Below, piece after piece: positions 1-9,820 of a DNA stretch of 64,000 nt. How positions within the stretch are numbered: position 1 is the stretch's first letter; every line of letters starts with the position of its first letter. Below the pieces are notes generated by a model. That model made no database searches and had not been told where the DNA came from. It saw only the letters and a program-made list of their open reading frames with translations. The position numbers were made by a program, and so were the translations under genes. Source of the DNA: Streptococcus sp. LQJ-218 (GTDB lineage Bacteria > Bacillota > Bacilli > Lactobacillales > Streptococcaceae); contig NZ_QQRU01000005.1 of the NCBI RefSeq assembly GCF_003428885.1, positions 62,001 through 126,000 on the forward strand, read 5' to 3'.

Positions 1-1940
1 GCTTCTTTTTGAGCTTTTTCGATTGCTTTTTTGCTTTCTTGCTCCCATTTGGTCTTCGCTTCTTCAAACTGTTTTGTTGTTACAGTATCTTTTTGCAGTT
101 TCATGTACTTGTAGTTATTTCCATCTCCCTTGATACCAACCAATGAATATCCTCTTGTAAATGGTGTCACTTTAGTTACAGATGCTGTTCCACCATTTGA
201 CATAACTGACATAATAAGAGAATTATCAATCATCCAAGCCTGTGCTTCAGCGTATTTTTCATAACGCTTCGCTACATCTTTGTTTTCACCATCCGCTTCC
301 TTAAGCATTTTAGTGTAGGTATCCAGCCCTAGACTAGCAATTTTTGCCTTATCTTCCTTGGCATCTAAACCAAAGATTTTGAGGTAGAATCCATCCTCTG
401 CATTGAAAGGATTGAGATAAGTTGATGGATCTTGGTAGTCACCCACCCAACCATCAAAGTTTAAATCGTAGTCTCGATCAGCTGGTGTCGGCGCCAAAAA
501 GCCTACATTATTAAAATCATCTGTTGACAATTGCTGAACATCAATGACAATATTATCATCACCTAAAACTGACTCGATGGTCTGTTTAACTGAGTTCATA
601 CCTGCCACAGCATTTTTATTCGTCTGATCAACTGCCACATCCAAGTGAATTGGGAAAGTCACACCTTGACTTGCCAATTCTTTTTTAGCTTCCGCAAATT
701 TTGCTTGGGCTTTTTCTTGATTGAAATAGGCATCCTGTGCATCAGCTAGGTTTATTTCTGACCATTCTGTGCCATAGTTGACCAATTTAGAAGCGACTAC
801 TTCTCCGAAGGTCTTGTCTCCAACTTGGACAAATGTAGGAGGCACTAGGGTATTGCGAAGGGTCTTGCTAGCTGCTTCTTCTCCATTTGACTGAGCAGAA
901 TAGGCTGTGCGATCCAAGGCAAAGTTCACTGCTTGACGGAAATTTTTGTTCAAGACAGCTTCCTCAGTTGACTTCTTCTGCTCATCTGTCGTTTTAGATG
1001 TATAGTTGTAGGCCTTACGATTGACATTGAAATTGAAGTACCAAGATGTCTTATCCTGCAAACTATAGACGATATTATCCTTGTATTTCTCCTTGGTCTT
1101 GGCGAAGTTTGAACTATTTGGATAAACCCCCGCAATAGAATAAGCTCCATTTTCAAAGTTACGGATAGTCAATTCTTGGTCTAAGCCATCAAAATAAGCC
1201 AATTTCACGTGTTCAATCGATACTTTGCCATGATCATAGTAATGTGGATTCTTCACATACTCGATAGATGATTTTGATGTGAAATCTTTTAACAAATAAG
1301 GTCCGCTATAGAGAATGCTATCTGGAGATAAGGTACCGAAATCTTTCCCTTTTGAATTTAAAAACTCCTCGTTTACTGGGAAAAGAATACTATTTGTTGT
1401 TTTTGAGTTCCAGTAAGGTTCCGGACGTGCCAAAGTATATTCCACAGTCTGGTCATCAATCGCCTTCACCCCAACCTTAGAAAAGTCAGAATTTACTCCT
1501 GTAATATAATCATTCAAGCCCTTGATAGAGTTTTGAATCAGGTCAATGGCCTGTGATTTATTATCCACTGCGTACTTGATACCTGTCACAAAATCCTGTG
1601 CCTTGACTGGAGCATACTCTTCACCATCAGCTGTGAACCATTTGGCATCTTTTCTCAATTTGTAGGTATAGGTCAGACCGTCTCTTGAAACAGACCAATC
1701 TTCTGCCAGAGACGGAACTAGATTTCCATGATTGTCATTTTCAAGCAGACCGTCAACTAGGTTAGTAATGATGGCTGTATTGTCAGCGTAGTAGTCCAAT
1801 AAATAGTTAAATGTAGTTGGATTTCCACTAAAGGTTGATGAGTAAGTTTTTGTATCTGGAGCTGATTGTCCACAAGCAGCTAATAGCAATGCAGCCGCAA
1901 AAGTCAAACCTGCACTAAGGACACGCTTTTTTGTATTCAT
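1..1940 (-). CDS. aliA: Oligopeptide-binding lipoprotein AliA (3' end beyond window)
   Basis: Substrate-binding lipoprotein of the Ami oligopeptide ABC importer, held on the outer face of the membrane. The reading frame runs on the minus strand from an ATG at 1940 after a good AGGAG site and is still open at base 1. The N-terminus is basic then hydrophobic and ends in a lipobox LLAAC with the lipidated Cys at residue 23. Further on, blocks typical of the SBP_bac_5 (OppA) family are visible, such as LVDGLLEND near residue 62 and DLNFDGWVGDYQDPSTY near the window edge. It lies directly downstream of dexB, the position of aliA beside the pneumococcal capsule locus. AliC and AliD are close relatives, so the exact paralogue rests on position. 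Confidence 0.88.
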   Translation of the reverse strand, partial: MNTKKRVLSAGLTFAAALLLAACGQSAPDTKTYSSTFSGNPTTFNYLLDYYADNTAIITNLVDGLLENDNHGNLVPSLAEDWSVSRDGLTYTYKLRKDAKWFTADGEEYAPVKAQDFVTGIKYAVDNKSQAIDLIQNSIKGLNDYITGVNSDFSKVGVKAIDDQTVEYTLARPEPYWNSKTTNSILFPVNEEFLNSKGKDFGTLSPDSILYSGPYLLKDFTSKSSIEYVKNPHYYDHGKVSIEHVKLAYFDGLDQELTIRNFENGAYSIAGVYPNSSNFAKTKEKYKDNIVYSLQDKTSWYFNFNVNRKAYNYTSKTTDEQKKSTEEAVLNKNFRQAVNFALDRTAYSAQSNGEEAASKTLRNTLVPPTFVQVGDKTFGEVVASKLVNYGTEWSEINLADAQDAYFNQEKAQAKFAEAKKELASQGVTFPIHLDVAVDQTNKNAVAGMNSVKQTIESVLGDDNIVIDVQQLSTDDFNNVGFLAPTPADRDYDLNFDGWVGDYQDPSTYLNPFNAEDGFYLKIFGLDAKEDKAKIASLGLDTYTKMLKEADGENKDVAKRYEKYAEAQAWMIDNSLIMSVMSNGGTASVTKVTPFTRGYSLVGIKGDGNNYKYMKLQKDTVTTKQFEEAKTKWEQESKKAIEKAQKE

Positions 1941-1979
1941 CTTCTTTCTCCTTTATGTTAGTTTTTATAACATACATTT

Positions 1980-2008
1980 ATTTTACCAAAATAACTAGGA
2001 TTTGTAAA
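1980..2008 (-). promoter_or_regulatory. Promoter of aliA
   Basis: On the minus strand a TTTACA box (2003-2008) is followed after 17 bp by TAAAAT (1980-1985), about 40 bp upstream of the aliA start codon. It lies in the short dexB-aliA gap where a capsule locus would be found in encapsulated relatives. Confidence 0.5.
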
Positions 2009-2134
2009 GTTAATTTAATTTTGAGAATCAAAGCTTCTAAATGTAGGTCATAAAAAATAAAGGATTTCTGTCTTTCATACAGTCCTCCCTTATTTTTATA
2101 CGATATCATTTTTAAATTTTTCCGTAAAAAATGC

Positions 2135-3751
<1,617 letters not shown>

Positions 3752-3776
3752 TCATTATTTTAATAATCTATAGTCT

Positions 3777-3814
3777 ATGATAGCGCTTTTCAGAACTTTG
3801 TGCAAGCGTTTGCC
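3777..3814 (-). promoter_or_regulatory. dexB promoter with overlapping cre-like CcpA site
   Basis: On the minus strand TTGCAC (3800-3805) and TATCAT (3777-3782) are 17 bp apart, a good sigma-A promoter reading into dexB. The -35 box sits inside TGCAAGCGTTTGCC (plus strand, 3801-3814), which fits the cre consensus TGNAANCGNNNNCA at all fixed bases but the last. CcpA bound here would block the promoter when preferred sugars are present. The promoter is seen in the sequence; the regulation is inference. Confidence 0.7.
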
Positions 3815-3894
3815 TAATCTTTTTGATTTCTTTTTTAACTCCATAGTTTCCTAACTTCCAATTTTTTATTATAATAGAGGTCAGAGGTAAAAAA

Positions 3895-5379
3895 ATGAAA
3901 AAACAAGCTTTTAGTTCTGAACAATATTTGAATCTACAACGCGACCATATTTTGGAGCGCATTAACCAATTTGACGGCAAGCTCTACTTGGAGTTTGGTG
4001 GCAAAATGTTAGAAGATTTCCACGCTGCTCGTGTCCTCCCTGGTTATGAGCCTGACAACAAAATCAAACTCTTGCAAGAATTGAAAGAGCAAGTTGAGGT
4101 CGTGATTGCCATTAATGCGAGCAACATCGAGCATTCTAAAGCACGTGGTGACTTGGGCATTTCCTACGACCAAGAGGTCCTTCGTTTGATTGATAAATTC
4201 AACGAACTTGGGATTTTTGTTGGTTCCGTTGTCATCACACAGTATGCTGGCCAACCAGCTGCAGATGCCTTCCGCAACCAACTCGAAAAAAACGAGATTG
4301 ATTCTTATCTTCATTATCCAATCAAAGGATATCCGACGGATATGGATCACATCATTTCTCCTGATGGTATGGGGAAAAATGATTACATCAAAACCAGTCG
4401 TAACTTGATTGTCGTGACTGCTCCTGGGCCTGGTTCAGGTAAGTTGGCAACCTGTATGTCTAACATGTACCACGACCAAATCAATGGCATCAAATCTGGT
4501 TACGCTAAATTTGAAACCTTCCCAGTTTGGAATCTCCCACTTCATCATCCAGTCAACTTAGCCTACGAGGCTGCCACAGCAGACCTAGATGATGTCAACA
4601 TGATTGACCCATTCCATCTCCAAACTTATGGAGAAACCACTGTCAACTACAACCGTGATATTGAAATTTTCCCAGTTCTCAAACGCATGTTAGAACGTAT
4701 CCTTGGAGAATCTCCATACGCTTCTCCAACAGATATGGGAGTCAACATGGTTGGCTTTGCAATCACTGATAACGACGCTGCCATTGAAGCATCCAAGCAA
4801 GAAATCATCCGTCGTTACTATCAAACCGTTCTTGATTTCAAAGCCGAAAAAGTAGGCGAATCTGCTGTTAAGAAGATTGAACTTCTCATGAACGACCTCG
4901 GTATCACACCTGCAGACCGTAAGGTTGCTGTCGTTGCACGTCAAAAAGCTGAAGAAACTGGTGGACCAGCCCTAGCCCTTGAATTGCCAACTGGTGAAGT
5001 CGTCACAGGTAAGAACTCAGAACTCTTTGGCCCTACAGCAGCTGCTCTGATCAATGCCATCAAGAAATCAGCTGACATTGCTAAAGAAGTAAAACTAATC
5101 GAACCTGAAGTTGTTAAGCCAATCCAAGGTCTTAAAATCGATCATCTCGGTAGTCGGAATCCACGCCTGCATTCAAATGAAATCCTGATTGCACTTGCTA
5201 TCACAGCTATGGAAAATCCTGACGCTGCCCGCGCTATGGAAGAACTTGGCAACCTCAAAGGAAGCGAAGCCCACTCAACTATCATCTTGACAGATGAAGA
5301 CAAGAATGTCCTTCGTAAATTGGGTATCAATGTAACCTTTGACCCTTACTACCAATATGACCGCTTGTATCGTAAATAA
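3895..5379 (+). CDS. UPF0371 / DUF1846 family protein
   Basis: A 494-aa protein of the UPF0371 (DUF1846) family, conserved in streptococci next to luxS; the biochemical role is not established. Start ATG at 3895 has the SD sequence AGAGG 7 bp upstream and a TATAAT box at 3870-3875. The N-terminal half contains a nucleotide-binding-like stretch, [18 protein letters not shown] around residue 175, which resembles a P-loop; no signal peptide or membrane segment is visible. It is transcribed divergently from dexB and ends in its own terminator at 5387, so luxS downstream has a separate promoter. Confidence 0.88.
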   Translation: MKKQAFSSEQYLNLQRDHILERINQFDGKLYLEFGGKMLEDFHAARVLPGYEPDNKIKLLQELKEQVEVVIAINASNIEHSKARGDLGISYDQEVLRLIDKFNELGIFVGSVVITQYAGQPAADAFRNQLEKNEIDSYLHYPIKGYPTDMDHIISPDGMGKNDYIKTSRNLIVVTAPGPGSGKLATCMSNMYHDQINGIKSGYAKFETFPVWNLPLHHPVNLAYEAATADLDDVNMIDPFHLQTYGETTVNYNRDIEIFPVLKRMLERILGESPYASPTDMGVNMVGFAITDNDAAIEASKQEIIRRYYQTVLDFKAEKVGESAVKKIELLMNDLGITPADRKVAVVARQKAEETGGPALALELPTGEVVTGKNSELFGPTAAALINAIKKSADIAKEVKLIEPEVVKPIQGLKIDHLGSRNPRLHSNEILIALAITAMENPDAARAMEELGNLKGSEAHSTIILTDEDKNVLRKLGINVTFDPYYQYDRLYRK

Positions 5380-5386
5380 CGATTCG

Positions 5387-5415
5387 AACCTCTCCACCCT
5401 CGGAGGGGTTTTCTC
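5387..5415 (+). terminator. Terminator after the UPF0371 gene
   Basis: Perfect 9-bp stem AACCTCTCC / GGAGGGGTT (one G-U pair) with a six-base loop, followed by TTTTCTCTCT. It lies 7 bp after the stop codon. Confidence 0.85.
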
Positions 5416-5437
5416 TCTGTCTCAAGAGCCAGCTTTA

Positions 5438-5446
5438 TGTTATAAT
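5438..5446 (+). promoter_or_regulatory. Extended -10 promoter of luxS
   Basis: TGTTATAAT is a perfect extended -10 element (TG at 5438-5439, TATAAT at 5441-5446), 27 bp before the luxS start. The -35 region is poor, as is common with extended -10 promoters. Confidence 0.65.
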
Positions 5447-5473
5447 AAAAAAAGAAAACTGAAAGGATCTACC

Positions 5474-5956
5474 ATGTCAAAAGAAGTTATTGTTGAAAGT
5501 TTTGAACTTGACCACACCATTGTTAAAGCACCCTATGTTCGATTGATTGGGGAAGAAACAGGACCAAAAGGTGATATCATCTCCAATTATGACATTCGCT
5601 TGGTGCAACCAAATGAAGACTCTATCCCTACCGCTGGTCTTCACACAATTGAGCACCTCCTGGCAAAACTCATCCGTACCCGCATCGACGGTATGATTGA
5701 CTGTTCACCATTTGGTTGCCGTACAGGCTTCCATATGATTATGTGGGGACGTCATTCTAGCGCTGAAATCGCAGCAGTTATCAAGGATTCATTAAAAGAA
5801 ATCGCTGAGACAACAACTTGGGAAGATGTCCCAGGAACAACTATTGAATCTTGCGGAAACTACAAGGATCACAGCCTCTTTTCTGCTAAAGAATGGGCGA
5901 AACTCATCCTAGAACGAGGTATTTCAGATGATGCCTTTGAACGTCATGTCATCTAA
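5474..5956 (+). CDS. luxS: S-ribosylhomocysteine lyase LuxS
   Basis: Cytosolic metalloenzyme of the activated methyl cycle. It cleaves S-ribosylhomocysteine to homocysteine and DPD, the precursor of autoinducer-2. The true start is the ATG at 5474 with GAAAGGA 7 bp before it, giving the family's usual 160 aa; a longer frame opens upstream inside the previous gene but lacks an SD site and family similarity. Zinc ligands are His57 and His61 in HTIEH and Cys127 in ESCGNY; the catalytic Cys82 is in GCRTGF. It stands as a single gene with its own extended -10 promoter and terminator. Confidence 0.97.
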   Translation: MSKEVIVESFELDHTIVKAPYVRLIGEETGPKGDIISNYDIRLVQPNEDSIPTAGLHTIEHLLAKLIRTRIDGMIDCSPFGCRTGFHMIMWGRHSSAEIAAVIKDSLKEIAETTTWEDVPGTTIESCGNYKDHSLFSAKEWAKLILERGISDDAFERHVI

Positions 5957-5965
5957 TAATAAAAA

Positions 5966-5997
5966 AGAAACCAGCTTTTGAACTGGTTCCTTTTTTT
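5966..5997. terminator. Shared terminator between luxS and clpL
   Basis: Inverted repeat GAAACCAG / CTGGTTCC around TTTTGAA, with an A-run on the left and a T-run on the right. It can therefore stop transcription from both luxS and the convergent clpL. Confidence 0.85.
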
Positions 5998-6014
5998 ATT
6001 TTCAAGATCTTGAT

Positions 6015-8120
6015 TTAGGCTTTTTCACGAATGACCAAAACGCCATCTTCCATATCAGCTTCTAGGTGTTTAGCATCAAGATTATCCAAATGGAAGTCTG
6101 TGACTTTGTCACGAATTTGTTGTTCAACTACACGACGGAGTGGACGAACACCCATGACTTCATCGTAACCTTCTTCGGTCATATATTCTTTGGCTGCATC
6201 ACTCACTGCTAGGTCGATTTCTTTCTTAGAAAGGGTCTTATTGACATCAATTAACATCAAATTAACAATCTTAGAAAGAGCTTCCTTGCTCAAGTGTGAG
6301 AATTCGATCACAGCATTGAAACGGTTCAAGAATTCTGGACGGAAGAATGGTTTCAAACGGTCCATGAGTTCTGGTTTGTCTGCATCTTCTGTCAAGTTGG
6401 CTTCATAACCAAACCCAGCATTTGAAGTTGCGATAATGATAGTATTCTTGAAGTTTACTGTATTTCCTTGACCATCTGTCAAACGACCATCATCCAAGAC
6501 TTGGAGGAGAAGGGTAATGACTTGTGGATCCGCCTTTTCAATTTCGTCAAGAAGGATGATTGAGTAAGGATTGCGACGTACACGTTCTGTCAAGGTATTG
6601 CTGTTGTCATCGTAACCAACGTAGCCGGCAGTGGTACCAATCAATTTAGATACAGCTGTTCGGTCACTGTATTCCGACATATCCAAACGAATGATCGCAT
6701 CTTTAGTACCGAACATATCAAGGGCCAATTGTTTAGCCAACTCAGTCTTACCAACTCCAGTTGGACCTACAAAGAGGAAGCTACCGATTGGGCGACTACC
6801 TTCATCAAAACCAGCACGGTTACGACGGATAGCTTTTGCTACTGCTTCAACGGCCTTATCTTGACCGATTACCTTATCTTGCAAGCGATGAGCCATATCT
6901 TTCAAACGTTCGATGTCTGATGCTCCCATTTGTGACACAGGAATACCGGTCATTCGTTCTACAGATTCAGCCACATCGTTGACACTTGCAGTCACTTTCA
7001 TATCTTCTGTATGGTTTTTGATTTTCTTTTCCAATTCTGCAATGCGTGCTTTATAGTTTAGAGCTGCTTCAAAATCTTCTGCCTCAACTGCTTTTTCTTG
7101 CTTGTCTTTTTCTGCTTCAATTTCACGTTCAACAGCATGTACATCTGTCACTGGGTGTTGAGCCGCCAAGTGAGCAGCTGTCACATCGACCAAGTCGATA
7201 GCCTTATCTGGCAAACTACGTTGAGGAATATATTGAACAGAGTAATCCACTGCTGCCTTCAAGACTTCATCTGGCAAGACAACATTGTGGTGTTGTTGAT
7301 AGAGGTCACGAATTCCTTGGAGGATCTTGAAGGTATCCTCTGCTGAAGGAGCATTGACCTTGACTTCATTGAAACGACGAGCAAGGGCAGCATTTTTCAA
7401 AATAGTGTTACGGTATTCATCCTGAGTAGTTGCACCAATCACTGTCAATTCACCACGAGAAAGGGCTGGTTTCAAGATGTCCGCAAGACCTTTAGAACCT
7501 TGACCATCACCTGTGCTACCTGCACCTAGGATTTGGTGGATTTCATCGAAGAAGAGGATAATATTTCCTGCTTCTTTAACTTCATTTACCAAGTTTTGAA
7601 TATTTTCTTCAAAGCTACCACGATATTGAGTACCAGCTTCAAGACCTGAAATATCAATAGAGATAATTTCTTTATTCTTAATTGCTGCTGGAACATCACC
7701 ATTCACAATGGCTTGCGCTAGACCTTCGACAACGGCTGTCTTACCAACACCTGCATCTCCGACTAGAACAGGATTGTTCTTGGTACGGCGTGAAAGAATT
7801 TCAGATGTTTCTTGAATTTCCTTGTTTCGTCCGATAACAGGATCCAACTTGCCCTCACGAGCTTCCGCTGTCAAGTTTCGACCCAGTTTAGCAAGGACAC
7901 CATCTTGTTTGATACCTGAAGTCTGTTGTGGCATTTGTCCATCAGTTTCTGCATTTCCTGGCAATTGACCAGTTGCACGATAGTGAGCAAATTCCTCAGG
8001 TGTTACTTCACGTCCATTAATCAAGTAACGGCGATTTTCAGAACTGTATCCTCGCATACCGCCCATCAATTGGTTAAATAAATCATCCATGTTGTTAAAA
8101 TTATTAAAGTTGTTGTTCAT
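6015..8120 (-). CDS. clpL: ATP-dependent chaperone ClpL
   Basis: Heat-shock HSP100 chaperone of the ClpL type, which disaggregates and refolds protein and does not need ClpP. The protein has 701 aa. It has the short Asn/Phe-rich N-terminus with [13 protein letters not shown]+ domain 1 with Walker A GDAGVGKT at 121-128, a short middle domain with a UVR-like coiled stretch ([19 protein letters not shown] near 345), and AAA+ domain 2 with Walker A GPTGVGKT near 451-458. Start ATG at 8120 with GAGGTAAC upstream. It is preceded by several CtsR-type boxes, two near-identical promoters and a 29-codon reading frame, so strong stress induction is expected. Confidence 0.96.
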   Translation of the reverse strand: MNNNFNNFNNMDDLFNQLMGGMRGYSSENRRYLINGREVTPEEFAHYRATGQLPGNAETDGQMPQQTSGIKQDGVLAKLGRNLTAEAREGKLDPVIGRNKEIQETSEILSRRTKNNPVLVGDAGVGKTAVVEGLAQAIVNGDVPAAIKNKEIISIDISGLEAGTQYRGSFEENIQNLVNEVKEAGNIILFFDEIHQILGAGSTGDGQGSKGLADILKPALSRGELTVIGATTQDEYRNTILKNAALARRFNEVKVNAPSAEDTFKILQGIRDLYQQHHNVVLPDEVLKAAVDYSVQYIPQRSLPDKAIDLVDVTAAHLAAQHPVTDVHAVEREIEAEKDKQEKAVEAEDFEAALNYKARIAELEKKIKNHTEDMKVTASVNDVAESVERMTGIPVSQMGASDIERLKDMAHRLQDKVIGQDKAVEAVAKAIRRNRAGFDEGSRPIGSFLFVGPTGVGKTELAKQLALDMFGTKDAIIRLDMSEYSDRTAVSKLIGTTAGYVGYDDNSNTLTERVRRNPYSIILLDEIEKADPQVITLLLQVLDDGRLTDGQGNTVNFKNTIIIATSNAGFGYEANLTEDADKPELMDRLKPFFRPEFLNRFNAVIEFSHLSKEALSKIVNLMLIDVNKTLSKKEIDLAVSDAAKEYMTEEGYDEVMGVRPLRRVVEQQIRDKVTDFHLDNLDAKHLEADMEDGVLVIREKA

Positions 8121-8162
8121 ATTTGTTACCTCATTTTGTTGTTCTTCGTTATGATTACTGAT

Positions 8163-8179
8163 ATTGACTATCTTTGACC
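8163..8179 (-). promoter_or_regulatory. CtsR-type heptad box proximal to clpL
   Basis: Read on the minus strand this is GGTCAAA-GAT-AGTCAAT, one base from the CtsR consensus RGTCAAA-NAN-RGTCAAA. It lies 43 bp upstream of the clpL ATG and downstream of the short reading frame. Confidence 0.6.
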
Positions 8180-8203
8180 TTTGTTTTAAAAAATTTAGAC
8201 TAG

Positions 8204-8293
8204 CTAACTCGCTACTCTACGTACTATTTCTGGTTTTTCTTTTTCAAGCAGGAGTAGACTATCTTTACTTCTGAAAACTTCTAGATTAAACAT
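8204..8293 (-). CDS. Putative 29-aa leader peptide or small protein upstream of clpL
   Basis: A short frame on the minus strand, ATG at 8293 and TAG at 8204, 29 codons. A strong ribosome site (GAAAGAGGTGGG) lies 4-5 bp before the ATG, better than that of many neighbours. The peptide starts [18 protein letters not shown] and ends in PEIVRRVAS; it is amphipathic with mixed charge and has no signal or membrane segment. It lies between the distal CtsR promoters and clpL, so it would be co-transcribed with clpL. A small hypothetical gene is annotated at this place in some pneumococcal genomes. Function unknown; it could be a leader peptide or a true stress microprotein. Confidence 0.5.
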   Translation of the reverse strand: MFNLEVFRSKDSLLLLEKEKPEIVRRVAS

Positions 8294-8361
8294 AGACCCA
8301 CCTCTTTCAATTTTACTTTAAATAAGCGTTCTAGTAAGGCTTTCATTTACCCTACGTTTAT

Positions 8362-8411
8362 AATATACTACATTAGTCAGAAAAGGTCAAGAAATTTGAC
8401 TTTAATTGACC
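8362..8411 (-). promoter_or_regulatory. CtsR-controlled promoter, copy 1
   Basis: On the minus strand TTGACC (8385-8390) and TATATT (8362-8367) are 17 bp apart and point at clpL. Just upstream lies GGTCAAT-TAA-AGTCAAA (8395-8411), a CtsR box with one mismatch. This arrangement is typical of clp promoters. Confidence 0.7.
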
Positions 8412-8420
8412 AATAATTTT

Positions 8421-8590
8421 TATACTCTTCGAAACTATCTTCAAAATACGTCAAATTCGGCTGAACCTAAGTATTATAGGTATATGTGACTGACTTTCAC
8501 CAGTTTTATCTACGACCTCTCAGTTATGTTTTGAGTAGCCTGCGACTAGCTTCCTAGTTCGATCTTTGATTTTCCTTGATTATAAGTATT
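8421..8590 (+). repeat. Degenerate BOX element
   Basis: Starts with the BOX end TATACTCTTCGAAA and ends in the boxC-like TTTGATTTTCCTTGATTAT. The boxB-like middle (ACTGACTTTCACCAGTTT) is recognisable but several changes show decay. Confidence 0.6.
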
Positions 8591-8621
8591 CTAGTAAGGC
8601 TTTCATTTACCTTACGTTTAT

Positions 8622-8671
8622 AATATACTACATTGGTCAGAAAAGGTCAAGGTATTTGACTTTAATTGACC
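8622..8671 (-). promoter_or_regulatory. CtsR-controlled promoter, copy 2
   Basis: A near-identical second copy of the promoter at 8362-8411, exactly 260 bp away. The -35 TTGACC is at 8645-8650, the -10 TATATT at 8622-8627 and the CtsR box at 8655-8671. All promoter and operator bases are conserved between the copies. Confidence 0.65.
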
Positions 8672-8680
8672 AATATTTTT

Positions 8681-8801
8681 TATACTCTTCGAAAATCTCT
8701 TCAAATCATGTCAGATTTACTTTATATACAACCTCAAAACAGTGTTTTGAGCTGACTTCGTCAACTTTCCTAGTTTACCTTCTGATTTTCATTGACTATT
8801 T
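8681..8801 (+). repeat. BOX element (short form)
   Basis: Begins TATACTCTTCGAAAATCTCT (boxA end), includes ACAACCTCAAAACAGTGTTT, and ends GATTTTCATTGA (boxC end). Most of boxB is missing. Confidence 0.7.
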
Positions 8802-8805
8802 AAAC

Positions 8806-8832
8806 GCAAAAACACCCTGAAACATCAGGGTG
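8806..8832 (-). terminator. Terminator of the rsmH-ftsL-pbpX-mraY operon
   Basis: Perfect 8-bp stem CACCCTGA / TCAGGGTG with loop AACA, followed on the minus strand by a TTTTTG run, a few bases past the mraY stop. Confidence 0.85.
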
Positions 8833-8838
8833 CCATTC

Positions 8839-9819
8839 TTACATCAAATATAAAATTGCGAGGGTCAAGAGACTTGCTAGAAGCCCCACTCCCCAAAAGA
8901 AGAAGTCAACCTTCCACTCGCTCCAAGGATTTCCTTTACCAGACAATCCTCCAAGCTCAAAATGGTGATGCACAGGCGTCATACGGAAAATACGTTTGCC
9001 ACCTGTCAGTTTGAAATAACCGACCTGCATCATAACCGAAGTTGTTTCGAAAACATAAACAATTCCGATAATCAAGAGAGTCCATTCTTGGTGGAGAGCC
9101 ATCGAGATAGCTGCCAACATTCCACCTAGGGCCAAACTTCCAACATCTCCCATAAAGACCTTAGCTGGCTTATGGTTAAAGACGAAGAAACCAAGCAAAC
9201 CACCAATCATGGCAAGAATCACTAGAAGAATATCCATCTGACCTTGCACATAGGCAATAACTCCATAAGCAGATAGACTAATCACAACGGAAATACTAGC
9301 TAGACCATCAATTCCGTCTGTCAGGTTGACTGCGTTTGAAAAACCGACTAGCCAGAAAAGAGCGAAGACAATATAGAAAATCCCTAAATGCACTTGGTAG
9401 CCAAAGACAGAAAGCATATCACCACCGCGTTCATAGAAAAGGTAGAAAATAACACCACCTAGAAGCTGAAGAGCAAATTTCTGCTTAGGATTAAGCCCCT
9501 CATTGATTTTGCGGAAGACCTTGAGGAAGTCATCTAAAAATCCGATTAAACCATAAAGAACTAAGATAAATAAAATCATACCGACATTATTACTGAGTTG
9601 GTTACTAAATAGGGCGAAAAAGAAAGCGACTAAGACAGAAGCAATTAAGAAAACCAAACCTCCCATTGTAGGAGTCCCAGCTTTTGCCTGGTGCTGTTTG
9701 ACATCCTCATGCATCTGCTGGCCTGTAATTTGCGCCTTTCTATAAAATTGGATAAAGGCCGGAATTCCTACTAAAGTTAGTAAAAATGTCACAATTCCAG
9801 CACTGATGGAAATAAACAT
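8839..9819 (-). CDS. mraY: Phospho-MurNAc-pentapeptide transferase MraY
   Basis: Integral membrane enzyme that transfers phospho-MurNAc-pentapeptide from UDP to undecaprenyl phosphate, forming lipid I of peptidoglycan synthesis. The 326 aa contain about ten hydrophobic segments and the family signatures FLDDFLKV (near 93), NLTDGIDGL (near 163), the [14 protein letters not shown] block (near 220) and the histidine motif [12 protein letters not shown] (near 282). The stop of pbpX is one base upstream of the start codon, so the two are translationally close. Last gene of the rsmH-ftsL-pbpX-mraY operon. Confidence 0.97.
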   Translation of the reverse strand: MFISISAGIVTFLLTLVGIPAFIQFYRKAQITGQQMHEDVKQHQAKAGTPTMGGLVFLIASVLVAFFFALFSNQLSNNVGMILFILVLYGLIGFLDDFLKVFRKINEGLNPKQKFALQLLGGVIFYLFYERGGDMLSVFGYQVHLGIFYIVFALFWLVGFSNAVNLTDGIDGLASISVVISLSAYGVIAYVQGQMDILLVILAMIGGLLGFFVFNHKPAKVFMGDVGSLALGGMLAAISMALHQEWTLLIIGIVYVFETTSVMMQVGYFKLTGGKRIFRMTPVHHHFELGGLSGKGNPWSEWKVDFFFWGVGLLASLLTLAILYLM

Positions 9820-9820
9820 A

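Larger units (their letters stand above)
8323..8801. repeat. Tandem duplication of a 260-bp unit (CtsR promoter plus BOX)
   Basis: Bases 8323-8431 and 8583-8691 are nearly identical at a constant offset of 260 bp, with only scattered substitutions. Each copy contains one CtsR promoter followed by a BOX-like element (8421-8590 and 8681-8801), and the BOX parts have diverged more. This explains most of the 718-bp gap between mraY and clpL. Confidence 0.8.

Noticed and set aside
5339..5473. 45-codon N-terminal extension of luxS
   Set aside because: It crosses the stop and terminator of the previous gene and the luxS promoter; LuxS is 160 aa from the internal ATG.
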